Shown here: piece after piece, positions 28,665 to 37,667 of the stretch
Layout of the letters: each line of letters opens with the position of its first letter
Numbering within the stretch: the stretch's first letter is position 1
Assembly: GCA_019246665.1 (NCBI GenBank)
Contig: JAFAQA010000033.1
Coordinates: forward strand, 1-49,948
Reading direction: 5' to 3'
DNA length: 49,948 nt
Source of the DNA: Hyphomicrobiales bacterium
GTDB lineage: Bacteria > Pseudomonadota > Alphaproteobacteria > Rhizobiales > Beijerinckiaceae
Position numbers and translations under genes: made by a program
Notes under the pieces: model-generated
What the model saw: only the letters and a program-made list of their open reading frames with translations
What the model was told of the DNA's origin: nothing
Databases searched by the model: none

Positions 28665-29645
28665 TCAATCCCAATTGAAGATTTGGATCAAGGCGGGCGT
28701 GAGGATGACCGCGAACAGCACCGGCAGGAAGAAGAGAATCATCGGCACGGTGAGCTTCGGCGGCAGCGCCGCCGCTTTCTTCTCCGCCTCGTTCATGCGG
28801 TGATCGCGGCTCTCTTGCGCCAGGACCCGCAAGGCGACGCCGACAGGCGTGCCGTAGCGCTCGGCTTGCACGAGCGCGGTGGTGATCGCTTTGATGGCAT
28901 CGACCCCCGTTCGGGTCGCGAGGTTCTCGAAAGCTTGACGTCTTTCCTGAAGATAGGAGAGCTCCGCGGTCGTCAATGTCAGCTCCTCGGCGAGCGGCAC
29001 AGATTGCGTGCCCACCTCGGCCGCCACCTTTCGAAAAGCGTGCTCGATCGAGACGCCGGATTCGACACAAATGAGCAAGAGGTCCATGGCATCGGGAAGA
29101 GCGCGCCGCATCGACAATTGCCGTTTGCTCGTCTGATTCTTCAAAAAGATTTCCGGCGCCTTGACGCCGAGGTAAAGCGCCGCGACCACCGCGATCAACC
29201 GCACCATGATCGAGTATTTGTCGCTGAAAATGACAAAGGCGTAGAAGACGGTGATCAGGAACAAGCTGATCGGTGAGACGAGCCTGAAGAACAGGAACGC
29301 GGTCTCCGCCTGCTTGCCCCGGTATCCCGCCATGGCGAGACGAAGCTTCGCGGTCTCGGTGCCCAGCCAGCTCGACAGATTGAGCTGATCGACGACCTTC
29401 TTCATGTAGGCCGTCGGTTGCTGGCGAAGCGAGACCTTCGGCCCGGTGTTCTTGTTGAGGCGCTCGCGCTCGCGCGCCCGTATCGCCTCACGCTCGATCG
29501 AGACGGCCCGCATGCGGCGAGAAAGACCATCGCCTTCGACGAAGGTCATCCCAAGCGTGATGATCGTCGCTCCCGTCGCGACTGCCACCATCAAGGTGAA
29601 GAGGAACTGCGGGTCGAGCAGCTTATGAAGGATGAGGTTGGTCAT
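28665..29645 (-). CDS. tadC: Tad pilus inner-membrane platform protein TadC
   Basis: Type II secretion system F-domain protein forming the inner-membrane platform of the Tad pilus machine together with TadB. Membrane segments lie near the N-terminus, in the middle ('LFLITVFYAFVIFSDKYSIMVRLIAVVAALYLG') and at the C-terminus ('VPMILFFLPVLFAVILTPALI'). The cytoplasmic T2SSF core has 'RRALPDAMDLLLICVESGVSIEHAFRKVA'. The track start 29693 precedes any family similarity; ATG 29645 ('MTNLILHKLLDP') gives 326 residues. Confidence 0.93.
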   Translation of the reverse strand: MTNLILHKLLDPQFLFTLMVAVATGATIITLGMTFVEGDGLSRRMRAVSIEREAIRARERERLNKNTGPKVSLRQQPTAYMKKVVDQLNLSSWLGTETAKLRLAMAGYRGKQAETAFLFFRLVSPISLFLITVFYAFVIFSDKYSIMVRLIAVVAALYLGVKAPEIFLKNQTSKRQLSMRRALPDAMDLLLICVESGVSIEHAFRKVAAEVGTQSVPLAEELTLTTAELSYLQERRQAFENLATRTGVDAIKAITTALVQAERYGTPVGVALRVLAQESRDHRMNEAEKKAAALPPKLTVPMILFFLPVLFAVILTPALIQIFNWD

Positions 29646-29757
29646 GCGACAGGCCCGCGTGAGCTCGACGACGCGGGGACTAGCCACGTCCAAGGCGCCG
29701 ATACGGCGTTGAGCATAAGAGAGACAGGGCTGATTCGTTGCATTCGATGAGCCCTCA

Positions 29758-30732
29758 TCAAAAATCGAAATGGATCATCTTGCGCATCACGAGAACGCCG
29801 ACGCCCATCCACATACCCGCGGCCATGAGCGAAACTTTGCCGTGAAACGTCTGCCACAAGAGCGAGATGTAGTCGGGGCTGCTGAGATAGACGAGGAGAG
29901 CCACACCGAAAGGCAGGCAGGCAATGATGCCCGCCGAGGCCTTGGCCTCCATGCTCATCGCCTGGATCTTCCCCGCCATCTTGCGGCGCTCACGAATGAC
30001 TCGCGAGAAGTTCGCGAGCGTCTCGCCGAGATTGCCGCCGGCTTTTTGTTGAATGGCGATCACGATGCCGAAGAAGTTGGCCTCGGTGACCGGCACGCGC
30101 TGATAAAGGCGCTCGCACGCCTCGGCGATGCTCAAGCCGAGTGACTGCGATTCGATGATGTGGCGGAATTCTGATTTTACCGGCTCGGCCGCCTCCGTGG
30201 CGACGATGCGAATGCAGTCGCCGAGTGGCAGGCCGGATCTGACGCCTCGCACAACCACGTCGATGGCGTTCGCGAATTCATCGACGAACTTCTTCGAGCG
30301 CCTTTTGGTGAGGTAGGATACGAACCATCGCGGCATGCCGAGGGCGCCCACCAGCATGGCCCCGATGACCACGAAGAAATTGCCGCTCACCAGCAAAGCC
30401 ACGAGCGCAAGCACCAGGGCAAGCACGCCGCTCACGATGTAATACTGGCGCCTCGTCCAGCTCAAACCCGCTTGCGCGATGCGCGTCGGCAGATCGACCT
30501 TATGCTTCGCCGCCTGGCGTTGCTCGAGATCCTTGAGGCTTTGCGCCACTTGCTCGCGCCGGTTCGTGGCATTGCGCTGCGGCGCAGAGATCTCGCGTGT
30601 GGTGCGGTTGATGAATTGATCTTGCCGCCTTTCGGCGCGCACCTCTCCCGAAAGGTAAGGCATGATCACCAGGGCGATGCCGCCGAGGGAGACGGCGGCA
30701 AGGAGCCCGATGAGCAAGGGAGAAAGCGCCAT
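29758..30732 (-). CDS. tadB: Tad pilus inner-membrane platform protein TadB
   Basis: Partner of TadC. The 324 residues have two N-terminal membrane regions, a T2SSF domain ('EFANAIDVVVRGVRSGLPLGDCIRIVATEA' and 'IAIQQKAGGNLGETLANFSRVIRERRKM') and two C-terminal membrane segments. It follows cpaF after 44 bases, the conserved order. Confidence 0.94.
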   Translation of the reverse strand: MALSPLLIGLLAAVSLGGIALVIMPYLSGEVRAERRQDQFINRTTREISAPQRNATNRREQVAQSLKDLEQRQAAKHKVDLPTRIAQAGLSWTRRQYYIVSGVLALVLALVALLVSGNFFVVIGAMLVGALGMPRWFVSYLTKRRSKKFVDEFANAIDVVVRGVRSGLPLGDCIRIVATEAAEPVKSEFRHIIESQSLGLSIAEACERLYQRVPVTEANFFGIVIAIQQKAGGNLGETLANFSRVIRERRKMAGKIQAMSMEAKASAGIIACLPFGVALLVYLSSPDYISLLWQTFHGKVSLMAAGMWMGVGVLVMRKMIHFDF

Positions 30733-30776
30733 GTCGCGACCCTTTGCGTTGCTCGCCTACGAGAGCGCGACCCGCG

Positions 30777-32255
30777 TCACGCGGTCTGAGCCTTCTGCTC
30801 GAGCGCATCCAGCGCGGTGGCGAGCCGAGTCGCTTCGCCGAAGTAACGCGCGCGCTCCCAGAATCGCGGCCTGCCGATGCCGGTCGAGACATGTCGTCCC
30901 GTGACCCTGCCATTCGCGTCCTCCCCTCCCATGTCGAAGACCACGATATCCTGGGTGATGACGACATCGCCCTCCATTCCCATCACTTCCGTGATGTGCG
31001 TGATGCGGCGCGAGCCATCGCGCAAGCGCGCCGCCTGGACGATCACATCGACGGACGAAACCATCATCTCGCGGATGGTTCGCGGAGGCAGCGAGAAGCC
31101 GCCCATGGTGATCATCGATTCGACGCGCGACAAAGCCTCGCGCGGCGAGTTCGCGTGCAAGGTGCCCATCGAGCCATCGTGGCCAGTGTTCATCGCCTGC
31201 AACAAATCGAAGGCTTCAGGGCCGCGCACCTCGCCCACGATGATGCGCTCAGGCCGCATGCGCAGGCAATTCCTGACGAGATCGCGCATGGTGACCTGGC
31301 CCTGACCCTCGAGATTGGGCGGCCGGGTCTCTAGTCGCACCACATGCGGCTGTTGCAGCTGCAGCTCGGCAGCGTCCTCGCAAGTGATGATGCGTTCATC
31401 GTCATCGATGTAGCGCGTGAGGCAATTCAGAAGCGTCGTCTTTCCCGAGCCGGTGCCTCCGGAAATCAGCACATTGCAGCGCACCCGCCCGATGATCTTG
31501 AGGATTTCGGCACCGGGTTGCGAGATCGAGCCGAATTTCGTCAACTGATCGAGCGTGAGCTTTTCCTTCTTGAACTTACGGATGGTGAGGGCCGGTCCGT
31601 CGATCGCGAGCGGCGGTACGATCACATTGACACGCGAACCGTCGGGGAGGCGCGCGTCGCAAATCGGCGAGGATTCATCCACGCGTCGCCCGACCTGACT
31701 GACGATGCGCTGACACACATTCATCAGTTGGGAATTATCGCGAAAGCGCACCGAGGTGAGCTGAATCTTGCCGCTGACTTCGATGTAGGTCTTCTGGGCT
31801 CCGTTCACCATCACGTCGGCGATGTCGTCGCGCGCCAGCAAGGGCTCGAGCGGGCCGTAGCCGAGCACGTCGTTGCAGATGTCGTCGAGCAGGTCCTCTT
31901 GCTCGGCGATCGACATCATCACGTTCTTCAGCCGAATGATCTCGCTGACGATATCGCGAATCTCCTCGCGTGCGCTCTCGGTGTCGAGCTTGGCGAGCTG
32001 GCTCACGTCGATGGCTTCGATCAAGGCGCCGAAGACCATGCTTTTCGTCTGATAGTAGTCATCCGAGCGGGGCTGCTCGGTCGTGATCAGCTGCGGCACC
32101 GGAGGCGGCGGCGAGGATGGCTCATCACGCTTCACCACGGCAAGAGGAGGAGCGGGATTTGCGCGCGGAGCGCTCGCCGGCTCGGCGGCCGGCGCGCTAG
32201 GGACCGCCCGCAACTTTTGGGTCGAACTCGCACCCGTGGGACGTTTTCCAAACAT
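30777..32255 (-). CDS. cpaF: Tad pilus assembly ATPase CpaF/TadA
   Basis: Cytoplasmic hexameric ATPase that powers extension (and in some species retraction) of Tad pili. A Pro/Ala-rich N-terminus of about 60 residues precedes the conserved helical region ('LGYGPLEPLLARDDIADVMVNG'). The ATPase core has Walker A 'SGGTGSGKTTLLN' (about 263-272), the Asp box 'ITCEDAAELQL' and Walker B 'RPERIIVGEVRGPEAFDLLQAMNTGHDGSMGTLHAN'. The 492 residues are usual. Confidence 0.97.
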   Translation of the reverse strand: MFGKRPTGASSTQKLRAVPSAPAAEPASAPRANPAPPLAVVKRDEPSSPPPPVPQLITTEQPRSDDYYQTKSMVFGALIEAIDVSQLAKLDTESAREEIRDIVSEIIRLKNVMMSIAEQEDLLDDICNDVLGYGPLEPLLARDDIADVMVNGAQKTYIEVSGKIQLTSVRFRDNSQLMNVCQRIVSQVGRRVDESSPICDARLPDGSRVNVIVPPLAIDGPALTIRKFKKEKLTLDQLTKFGSISQPGAEILKIIGRVRCNVLISGGTGSGKTTLLNCLTRYIDDDERIITCEDAAELQLQQPHVVRLETRPPNLEGQGQVTMRDLVRNCLRMRPERIIVGEVRGPEAFDLLQAMNTGHDGSMGTLHANSPREALSRVESMITMGGFSLPPRTIREMMVSSVDVIVQAARLRDGSRRITHITEVMGMEGDVVITQDIVVFDMGGEDANGRVTGRHVSTGIGRPRFWERARYFGEATRLATALDALEQKAQTA

Positions 32256-32287
32256 CGAAGCCTGACCTGAACCAACTCAACGCGACA

Positions 32288-33565
32288 TCACATTTTGCGG
32301 GACGCCGTCCGCTTCAAGAAAGGCAATTGGAACGACAGGTTAAATTTTGGTTTACGTGTCTCGGTTCGACCGGTGAGCGTTCTCGCGAGCGAGAGGCAGA
32401 TCTCGGCATGTTTGCCGCTTCCCTGGATCTCCGAAATCATGCGCCCATTATTCGCCGCCGACCCGAAGAGCTGCGCGTCAAAGGGGATGACGGTCGCCTC
32501 CGCGCCGACCTTCTCGGCGAAATCGGCGACCGAGATCTCGGGACGCTTGGGCAAGCCCATCTTGTTGAGGATGAGGCGCGGGGCGGAATCGTTCGGCCGC
32601 GCCGCCTTCAGCCATTCGTAAAGGCTCTTCGCATTGCGCAGATTGGCGAGATCGGGCTCGGCCACCAGCAGAATCTCGTCCGCGGCCAGCAGGCAGCGCT
32701 TGACGGGCGCGCTCCAGTTATGCGGCAGGTCGAGAATGATATAGGGCACGCTCGCCCGCAGCATGTCGATCAAGTGATCGAAGTTCATGTTCTCGAAATC
32801 GAGCGGGATATCGAGCATGGCCGGCGCGGCGAGCAGGCTCAAATTATCGGCGAGCGTCGACATGATCCGCTCCATCAAGGTCGGATCGAGCCGATCGGGC
32901 GCTGACACGGCGTCGACGACACCTTGCAGCGGATCATGATCGAAGTTGAGCCCCGCCGTTCCGTAGTGCAGATCGAGATCGACGATGACGGTCGCGAGCT
33001 CGAGGTGGCGCGAAAGGGTCCAGCCGAGATTATGGGCGAGCGTCGAGGCGCCGCAGCCTCCCTTGGCACCGTAGACTGCGACCACGCGGCCGAGCGGATC
33101 GGCATTCTCGCCGTGAAACAGCTCCGAGACCGACTGGATGAAGGGGAGGTGTTCGACCGGCGCGATGAGATATTCGCTGACGCCGCGCCGCATAAGCTCG
33201 CGGTAAAGCAGCACATCGTTCACGTGGCCGACGACGACGACTTTCGTGTCCGGGTCGCAGACGCCGGCCAGGCGGTCGAGGCTATCGAGCAGGGCTTCGC
33301 GATTGCCGACGGATTCGATGGCGATGACGTTCGGCGTCGAGGCTTCCGCATAGGCCTCGACGGCCGCGGGCGCGCCACCCATCTGCACCTTGACATGCAC
33401 CTTGCTCATTCGCCGGTCGGCGGCAGCCGCCTGGATCGTGCTCGCGAACTCGGGCGTTTCGCAAAAAGCCTGAAGCGAGATGCGCGGCAAAGGCATGATA
33501 TGAGGCGAAGGCGCACCTTCGCCGTTCACTTGCTCCCCCCGCTGCGCTCTCGACAGATCGCTCAT
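32288..33565 (-). CDS. cpaE: Pilus assembly protein CpaE/TadZ
   Basis: ParA/MinD-like ATPase that localises the pilus machine to the pole. Residues to about 150 form a degenerate receiver-like domain ('PNVIAIESVGNREALLDSLDRLAGVCDPDTKVVVVGHVND'). The ATPase follows with a deviant Walker A 'YGAKGGCGASTLAHNL' near 163 and 'VIVDLDLHYGTAGLNFDHDP'. The track start at 33568 is a TTG; ATG 33565 overlaps the cpaD stop by one base (TGATG) and gives 425 residues. Confidence 0.95.
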   Translation of the reverse strand: MSDLSRAQRGEQVNGEGAPSPHIMPLPRISLQAFCETPEFASTIQAAAADRRMSKVHVKVQMGGAPAAVEAYAEASTPNVIAIESVGNREALLDSLDRLAGVCDPDTKVVVVGHVNDVLLYRELMRRGVSEYLIAPVEHLPFIQSVSELFHGENADPLGRVVAVYGAKGGCGASTLAHNLGWTLSRHLELATVIVDLDLHYGTAGLNFDHDPLQGVVDAVSAPDRLDPTLMERIMSTLADNLSLLAAPAMLDIPLDFENMNFDHLIDMLRASVPYIILDLPHNWSAPVKRCLLAADEILLVAEPDLANLRNAKSLYEWLKAARPNDSAPRLILNKMGLPKRPEISVADFAEKVGAEATVIPFDAQLFGSAANNGRMISEIQGSGKHAEICLSLARTLTGRTETRKPKFNLSFQLPFLKRTASRKM

Positions 33566-34329
33566 CAAGGCGCTCCGCCGCCGCCGACAGTGCTGATCGT
33601 GGCCTTGTTCTTGTTACTGTCGTAATTCGTGGCCGGGTCCTGCCCCTGTCGCAATCTGGTGATCTCGTTCGAGCGTTTCACGACGTCGATGCGCTCCTCG
33701 ACATGCGGGCGCACGAGATCGATCGGATCGGCGGTTTGCGCGGCGATGTTCTGTTGATAGGCGCAGCCGAAGTTCCAATACTGCTCGTTCTCGATGCCTT
33801 CCCGCGTGCCCGAACCCGAGAGATCTTTCGGCCAGCGACCGCAGGAATGGGGCAACCTGGCGGCGAGTTCCGCGAAGCTCAGCCGGATCGGTGCCGCGAG
33901 CAAAGGATCCTCGACCATATAGGGTTGGACGGAGAGCGGGACGTGGTCGCGCGGCCCCGAAAGCGCGGCCCTGATCGCCTCGATGCCGCGCGCATCGCCC
34001 ACGGGATCGGTGCTGCCGACCGGCACGTAGGCCATCATCACGCCTTTGCCGTGCTGGCGGAATTCCTGGACGAAAGCGCGCAAATCCTGGCGCTGGCGAG
34101 AATCGAGAGGTCCTGAGTTCGCGCCGACGAAAATATCGAGCGTGCGGTTCTTATCGGTGATCACGATCGGGTGCCGGTCACGATAATCGGAAGGGTCGCG
34201 CCCGGCATTGGTCACGATGCGATCGGCGCCGCAGCCAGAGAGCGCGACAGAAAGGGCAACGCCCGCGAGAATTGCGCGCGCGGCGCATATTCCATCATCG
34301 TAGCGCGAGGAGTGAACGTGAGGGGGCAT
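33565..34329 (-). CDS. cpaD: Pilus assembly lipoprotein CpaD
   Basis: Outer-membrane lipoprotein that helps the CpaC secretin. The signal peptide ends in lipobox 'VALSGC' (Cys33). The CpaD domain follows with 'DYRDRHPIVITDKNRTLDIFVG', 'LSFAELAARLPHSCGRWPKDL' and 'NFGCAYQQNIAAQTADPIDLVRPH'; its two Cys residues could pair. The ATG has gaggat six bases upstream and lies nine bases after the cpaC stop; translation into cpaE is coupled. Confidence 0.95.
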   Translation of the reverse strand: MPPHVHSSRYDDGICAARAILAGVALSVALSGCGADRIVTNAGRDPSDYRDRHPIVITDKNRTLDIFVGANSGPLDSRQRQDLRAFVQEFRQHGKGVMMAYVPVGSTDPVGDARGIEAIRAALSGPRDHVPLSVQPYMVEDPLLAAPIRLSFAELAARLPHSCGRWPKDLSGSGTREGIENEQYWNFGCAYQQNIAAQTADPIDLVRPHVEERIDVVKRSNEITRLRQGQDPATNYDSNKNKATISTVGGGGAP

Positions 34330-34338
34330 GCGCGATCC

Positions 34339-35823
34339 TCAATCGTGGATGAAGCCGACAGAGCCGCGATAATTCGGGGGTGGCGCGTTGGCGCCCGCGA
34401 CGCCGTAGATTTTGTTGAGCTTGCCGAGCAGCAGCGTCTGCGGATCGGTCGGGTCGACGAAATTGTCGTCCGGGCGGGCGATGTCGCTCGGCGGCACCGG
34501 TTTCACGATGTAAGGCGTGACGATGATCACGAGCTCGGTTTCGTTGCGCTGATAATCCTGCGAGCGGAAGAGCGCGCCGAGAATCGGGAGCTTCATCAGC
34601 CCCGGCAAACCATTGAGGTGCGCCCTCACCTCCTGCTGGATGAGGCCTGCGAGCGCGACGGCGCCACCGGAGGGGAGCTCGACGGTCGATTCGGCCTGGC
34701 GGGTGCGCGTGCCCGGAACCGTGATGTTGACGAAGGTGAAGGTGTTCTCGAAATCGATGTCGGTGACCTCGGTGGTGAGCCGCATGCTGATGCGGCCGGG
34801 CGAGAGGACAACCGGAGTGAAGCCGAGCGTCACGCCATAGGGCTTGAAGTCAACCCCGACGGTGCAAGGCGGCGTGCCTCCGGCGCCGGTGCAGGTCTCA
34901 TTCGTCGGCACCGGAAAGGTGCCGCCCGCGGTGAATTTCGACGCTTCGCCCGAAATGGCGGTGAGCGTCGGCTCGGCGAGCACGCGCGCCACCCCATCCT
35001 TCTCGAGGGCCTTGATGTTGGCCTCGGTCTTCGCCTTGCCGGCCGAGCCGGTGATGTCGATGTTGGTGTTCGAAACCGGTTGGCTCGTCGAGTTTGTGAC
35101 GGGAAAGTCTAGGAGGAAGTCGGTCGGCGATTTGAAGACGCGCCAATTCGTGCCGGTGATGTCCATGCCAAGCTGCTTGATGATGTCGCGCCTGATCTCG
35201 GCGATGGTAACCTTGACCATCACCTGATCCTTCGCCCGGACGGTGAGCGAATTGATCACATCCCCGGGGACATCCTTGCCGCCGGCATCCGAATGTCCGA
35301 TGAAGCCCTTCGCGATATCGGCCGCCTGTTGCGCTTCGAGGGCTGAATTCACTTCGCCGGTGAGGATCACCGTGGTGTCGACGGCCGTAACCGTGATGGC
35401 CGCGTTCGGCATCGCGACCTTCAAGGTCCGGCGCAGCTTGTTCATGTCACGCCCGACCAGGATTTCGAGGTTGGCGATCTGAGCTCCTTGCGCGTCCATG
35501 ATGAAGACGCTCGTCGCCCCGTCGCTCACGGCGATCAGAAAGACCTTGCGGGTCGAGCGCACCACTGCGTTCGCAACCTTGGGATTGGCCACGAACACTT
35601 CCTTGGCGTCGCGTGGCAGATCCACGATGATCGATTTGCCGATGCCGAGATTGATCCTCTCAGGCACCGTCGGGTTGGCGCCTGTCACCCGGATCGTGGT
35701 TGGCGTATCGTCGCCAAGGCTCACCGGCACCGCCCTTGCGGCGCTCGCTGCCAGGATCGCCGAGGCGAGTGCCAGGGCCGGCAAGCAGAGCCTCGTGGTC
35801 CGGCCCCGACAAAGCGTTCGCAT
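34339..35823 (-). CDS. cpaC: Pilus assembly secretin CpaC/RcpA
   Basis: Outer-membrane secretin ring through which the pilus passes. After a signal peptide ending 'AASAARA' come a pilus N-domain ('ERINLGIGKSIIVDLPRDAKEVFVANPKVANAVVRS') and a BON-like segment ('TAVDTTVILTGEVNSALEAQQA'). The secretin domain is last ('VARVLAEPTLTAISGEASKFTAGGTFPVP', 'PILGALFRSQDYQRNETELVIIVTPYIV'). The track start 36069 extends into cpaB in another frame; ATG 35823 gives 494 residues with a sensible signal peptide. A Cys pair ('CTGAGGTPPC') sits in a loop of the secretin domain. Confidence 0.94.
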   Translation of the reverse strand: MRTLCRGRTTRLCLPALALASAILAASAARAVPVSLGDDTPTTIRVTGANPTVPERINLGIGKSIIVDLPRDAKEVFVANPKVANAVVRSTRKVFLIAVSDGATSVFIMDAQGAQIANLEILVGRDMNKLRRTLKVAMPNAAITVTAVDTTVILTGEVNSALEAQQAADIAKGFIGHSDAGGKDVPGDVINSLTVRAKDQVMVKVTIAEIRRDIIKQLGMDITGTNWRVFKSPTDFLLDFPVTNSTSQPVSNTNIDITGSAGKAKTEANIKALEKDGVARVLAEPTLTAISGEASKFTAGGTFPVPTNETCTGAGGTPPCTVGVDFKPYGVTLGFTPVVLSPGRISMRLTTEVTDIDFENTFTFVNITVPGTRTRQAESTVELPSGGAVALAGLIQQEVRAHLNGLPGLMKLPILGALFRSQDYQRNETELVIIVTPYIVKPVPPSDIARPDDNFVDPTDPQTLLLGKLNKIYGVAGANAPPPNYRGSVGFIHD

Positions 35824-35971
35824 TTGCCGGAAAGCGCCTGACCATAAGCATATAATCTTGTGGATTGATTTTTCTGAAGAATGGAGGCCATCCGTCAGAA
35901 TCAATCCACTTGCCGCCAGAGCTGCGATGCGCGTCAGGGAAACGAGCATGTTCTTGTGTTCCGGCTTTCGT

Positions 35972-36766
35972 TCAATTCCTGCCGCCGACGAAAGTCTGCA
36001 CGCCGTAGCGAACAACCGAGAGTTGTGCATCCTTGTCCGCGACCACCTGGGCGGCATTGGCGTCGGCAACGCTGCGCAAGGAAAGGGTGAGCGTGCCCGA
36101 GCGCTGAGCGAGCGCGATCGTGTTTACCTCGTTCGGACCGAGCTCTAGGGTCGCCGTCTCGCCGACCGCAACACGCTCGCCATTCTTTTCCTCGATGTTC
36201 GGGCCAATGGCGAGAACGCGGATGTTCTGCAGCAAAGTTTCGCTGGCGAAGACGTCAGTGCCTTGCGACTGCGAGGCTCGCCAGTCCTTGTAGATATGGA
36301 TCACGTCCACATGATCGTTCGGGAGAATAAGCGTCCCGGCGCTGTTCGAGCCTCGCTGGTCGATGCTGATGGCGAGCGCCCGCTTGCCTTCCGGAAGAAT
36401 GGCCGAAAGGTAACCGGCATCGGCCTTGATCAGCTTGTCCTTGCTCATGGGCTCGTTGGCGACGAAGGTCTCGCGCACGAGCAACCCGGTGCTCTGCGAG
36501 ATCGCGTCCGGAGCGTCCTTCTTGAGGATCATGCCCGGCGCTACCCCCTCCGCCGGCCAGGGCAGCCATTTGAGGTTGGCGGCGCTGAGCTTGGTGCCGA
36601 GCGGCAGATCGGCCGCGGCCACCAGCACTTCGCTGGCCGCGATCTTCTCGGGCTCGACGGCCACGGGAGCAGCAGGGCCGGGCTCACGCCCTCCGCTTGC
36701 GAGGTAGGCGGCGGCCAATCCGGCCACGACCGCAACGCCGATGATGGCGATACGCGCTGGTTTCAT
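35972..36766 (-). CDS. cpaB: Flp pilus assembly protein CpaB/RcpC
   Basis: Inner-membrane-anchored periplasmic protein of the Tad machine. One N-terminal membrane anchor (about 5-23) is followed by a SAF domain ('VLVAAADLPLGTKLSAANLKWLPWP', about 47-71) and an RcpC-type core ('GKRALAISIDQRGSNSAGTLILPNDHVDVIHI'). The 264 residues are normal. It has a long upstream region with a 17-base dyad and a CtrA-like site, so an independent promoter is likely. Confidence 0.94.
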   Translation of the reverse strand: MKPARIAIIGVAVVAGLAAAYLASGGREPGPAAPVAVEPEKIAASEVLVAAADLPLGTKLSAANLKWLPWPAEGVAPGMILKKDAPDAISQSTGLLVRETFVANEPMSKDKLIKADAGYLSAILPEGKRALAISIDQRGSNSAGTLILPNDHVDVIHIYKDWRASQSQGTDVFASETLLQNIRVLAIGPNIEEKNGERVAVGETATLELGPNEVNTIALAQRSGTLTLSLRSVADANAAQVVADKDAQLSVVRYGVQTFVGGRN

Positions 36767-36812
36767 AACGGGACCCGAAACGATGACACAACTGGAGGCG
36801 GAGCGCCTGGAG

Positions 36813-36829
36813 ACCTGATTTGATCAGGT
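36813..36829. promoter_or_regulatory. 17-base dyad upstream of cpaB
   Basis: Perfect arms acctgat / atcaggt around ttg, 47-63 bases before the cpaB start, next to a CtrA-like box. The size and symmetry suit an operator for a dimeric regulator; as RNA it would be a seven-pair hairpin with a tight loop. Confidence 0.45.
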
Positions 36830-36834
36830 AAAGG

Positions 36835-36849
36835 TCAAGACATGGTTAA
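36835..36849 (-). promoter_or_regulatory. Near-consensus CtrA box upstream of cpaB
   Basis: Read on the minus strand it is TTAA-N7-TTGA, seven of eight consensus bases with exact spacing, about 70-85 bases upstream of cpaB. Confidence 0.4.
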
Positions 36850-37080
36850 CCGGGAGTGGCGAAACGTCATTAACGAACATCAAACATGGCCAAAACCTCA
36901 CGTCATCCATGTGAATTAACACGATTATTTCAAACGTTAACCAATCTAATCTTTGTTTCAGACGAAAAGCCTTAAGCCTTGCCTGCACGGCCGAAATACA
37001 AAGGCTTGCTGATTCGCGGATCAAGTTTTTCAGTCGAGCCTTGTCTCAGCGGTGCAGGCCCCTCTCGCAGCGCGATGCGC

Positions 37081-37587
37081 TCAGTTCGAAAAAGCCCGAA
37101 GCATGATTTCCGTATGCGGCAGGATTGCCAGCGCCGCGATTGCGAGCGCGATGCCGTAGGGTATGCCCGTCTCGGGCGCATGCAACTTGAGCGCCCAAGG
37201 GAGCCGAGCCAACACCATCGGTAACGGATATCGGCGGGCGAGAAGGAGAGCTACCGTCAGGACACCGCCGAGAATGGAGGCGAGCATGAAGTAATCGAGG
37301 AGGTCGGCGAAGCCGAGCCAGAGCGCAATGCCGGCCGCGAGCTTGGCGTCGCCTCCGCCCATCCAACCGGCGGCGAACATCGCGAAGGTGACGGCCAGGA
37401 CAAGGAGGCCGGCTGCCAAATGCCAGGCAACCTCCGAGGCGGGGAGATGGCAGAGCCCAGCTACGGCGACGAAGGCGAGCGCCACGGCCGCCGTAAGCTT
37501 ATTGGGGATCGTCATGGTGGTGAGATCATAAGCGGCGGCGAAAGCCATCAGGGCCGGGAAAACGCCGAGAAACAAAAAGGACGTCAT
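37081..37587 (-). CDS. cpaA: Prepilin peptidase CpaA/TadV
   Basis: Membrane aspartic protease that cleaves the Flp prepilin. The two catalytic-Asp motifs are visible: 'AAYDLTTMTIPN' near the N-terminus and 'GWMGGGDAKLAAGIALWLG' in the middle. Six membrane helices are likely. The track start is 37617; ATG 37587 ('MTSFLFLGVFPAL', ggatgag upstream) gives 168 residues, normal for the short TadV type without the methylase domain. Confidence 0.93.
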   Translation of the reverse strand: MTSFLFLGVFPALMAFAAAYDLTTMTIPNKLTAAVALAFVAVAGLCHLPASEVAWHLAAGLLVLAVTFAMFAAGWMGGGDAKLAAGIALWLGFADLLDYFMLASILGGVLTVALLLARRYPLPMVLARLPWALKLHAPETGIPYGIALAIAALAILPHTEIMLRAFSN

Positions 37588-37619
37588 CTCATCCGCACTC
37601 AAATCTTCGCGACGCAATG

Positions 37620-37649
37620 CAAAAGGGCCGGTCGCTGCCGGCCCTTTTG
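37620..37649 (-). terminator. Strong terminator between flp and cpaA
   Basis: A perfect 12-base-pair stem caaaagggccgg / ccggcccttttg with a six-base loop. Read on the minus strand it ends in TTTT and lies 18 bases after the flp stop. It would end most flp transcripts and let only a fraction continue to cpaA, giving pilin in large excess over its peptidase. The stem is also A/U-flanked on the other strand, so it could work both ways. Confidence 0.85.
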
Positions 37650-37667
37650 GTAGAGAGCGAAGTCATA

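Larger units (their letters stand above)
36767..37080 (-). promoter_or_regulatory. cpaA-cpaB intergenic region
   Basis: 314 bases without a gene, clearly A/T-richer than the flanks and containing four ttaa tetramers. Nearest cpaB are the dyad at 36813-36829 and the near-consensus CtrA box at 36835-36849. The rest shows no further structure I can support. It probably holds the promoter for cpaB and the genes downstream. Confidence 0.5.
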
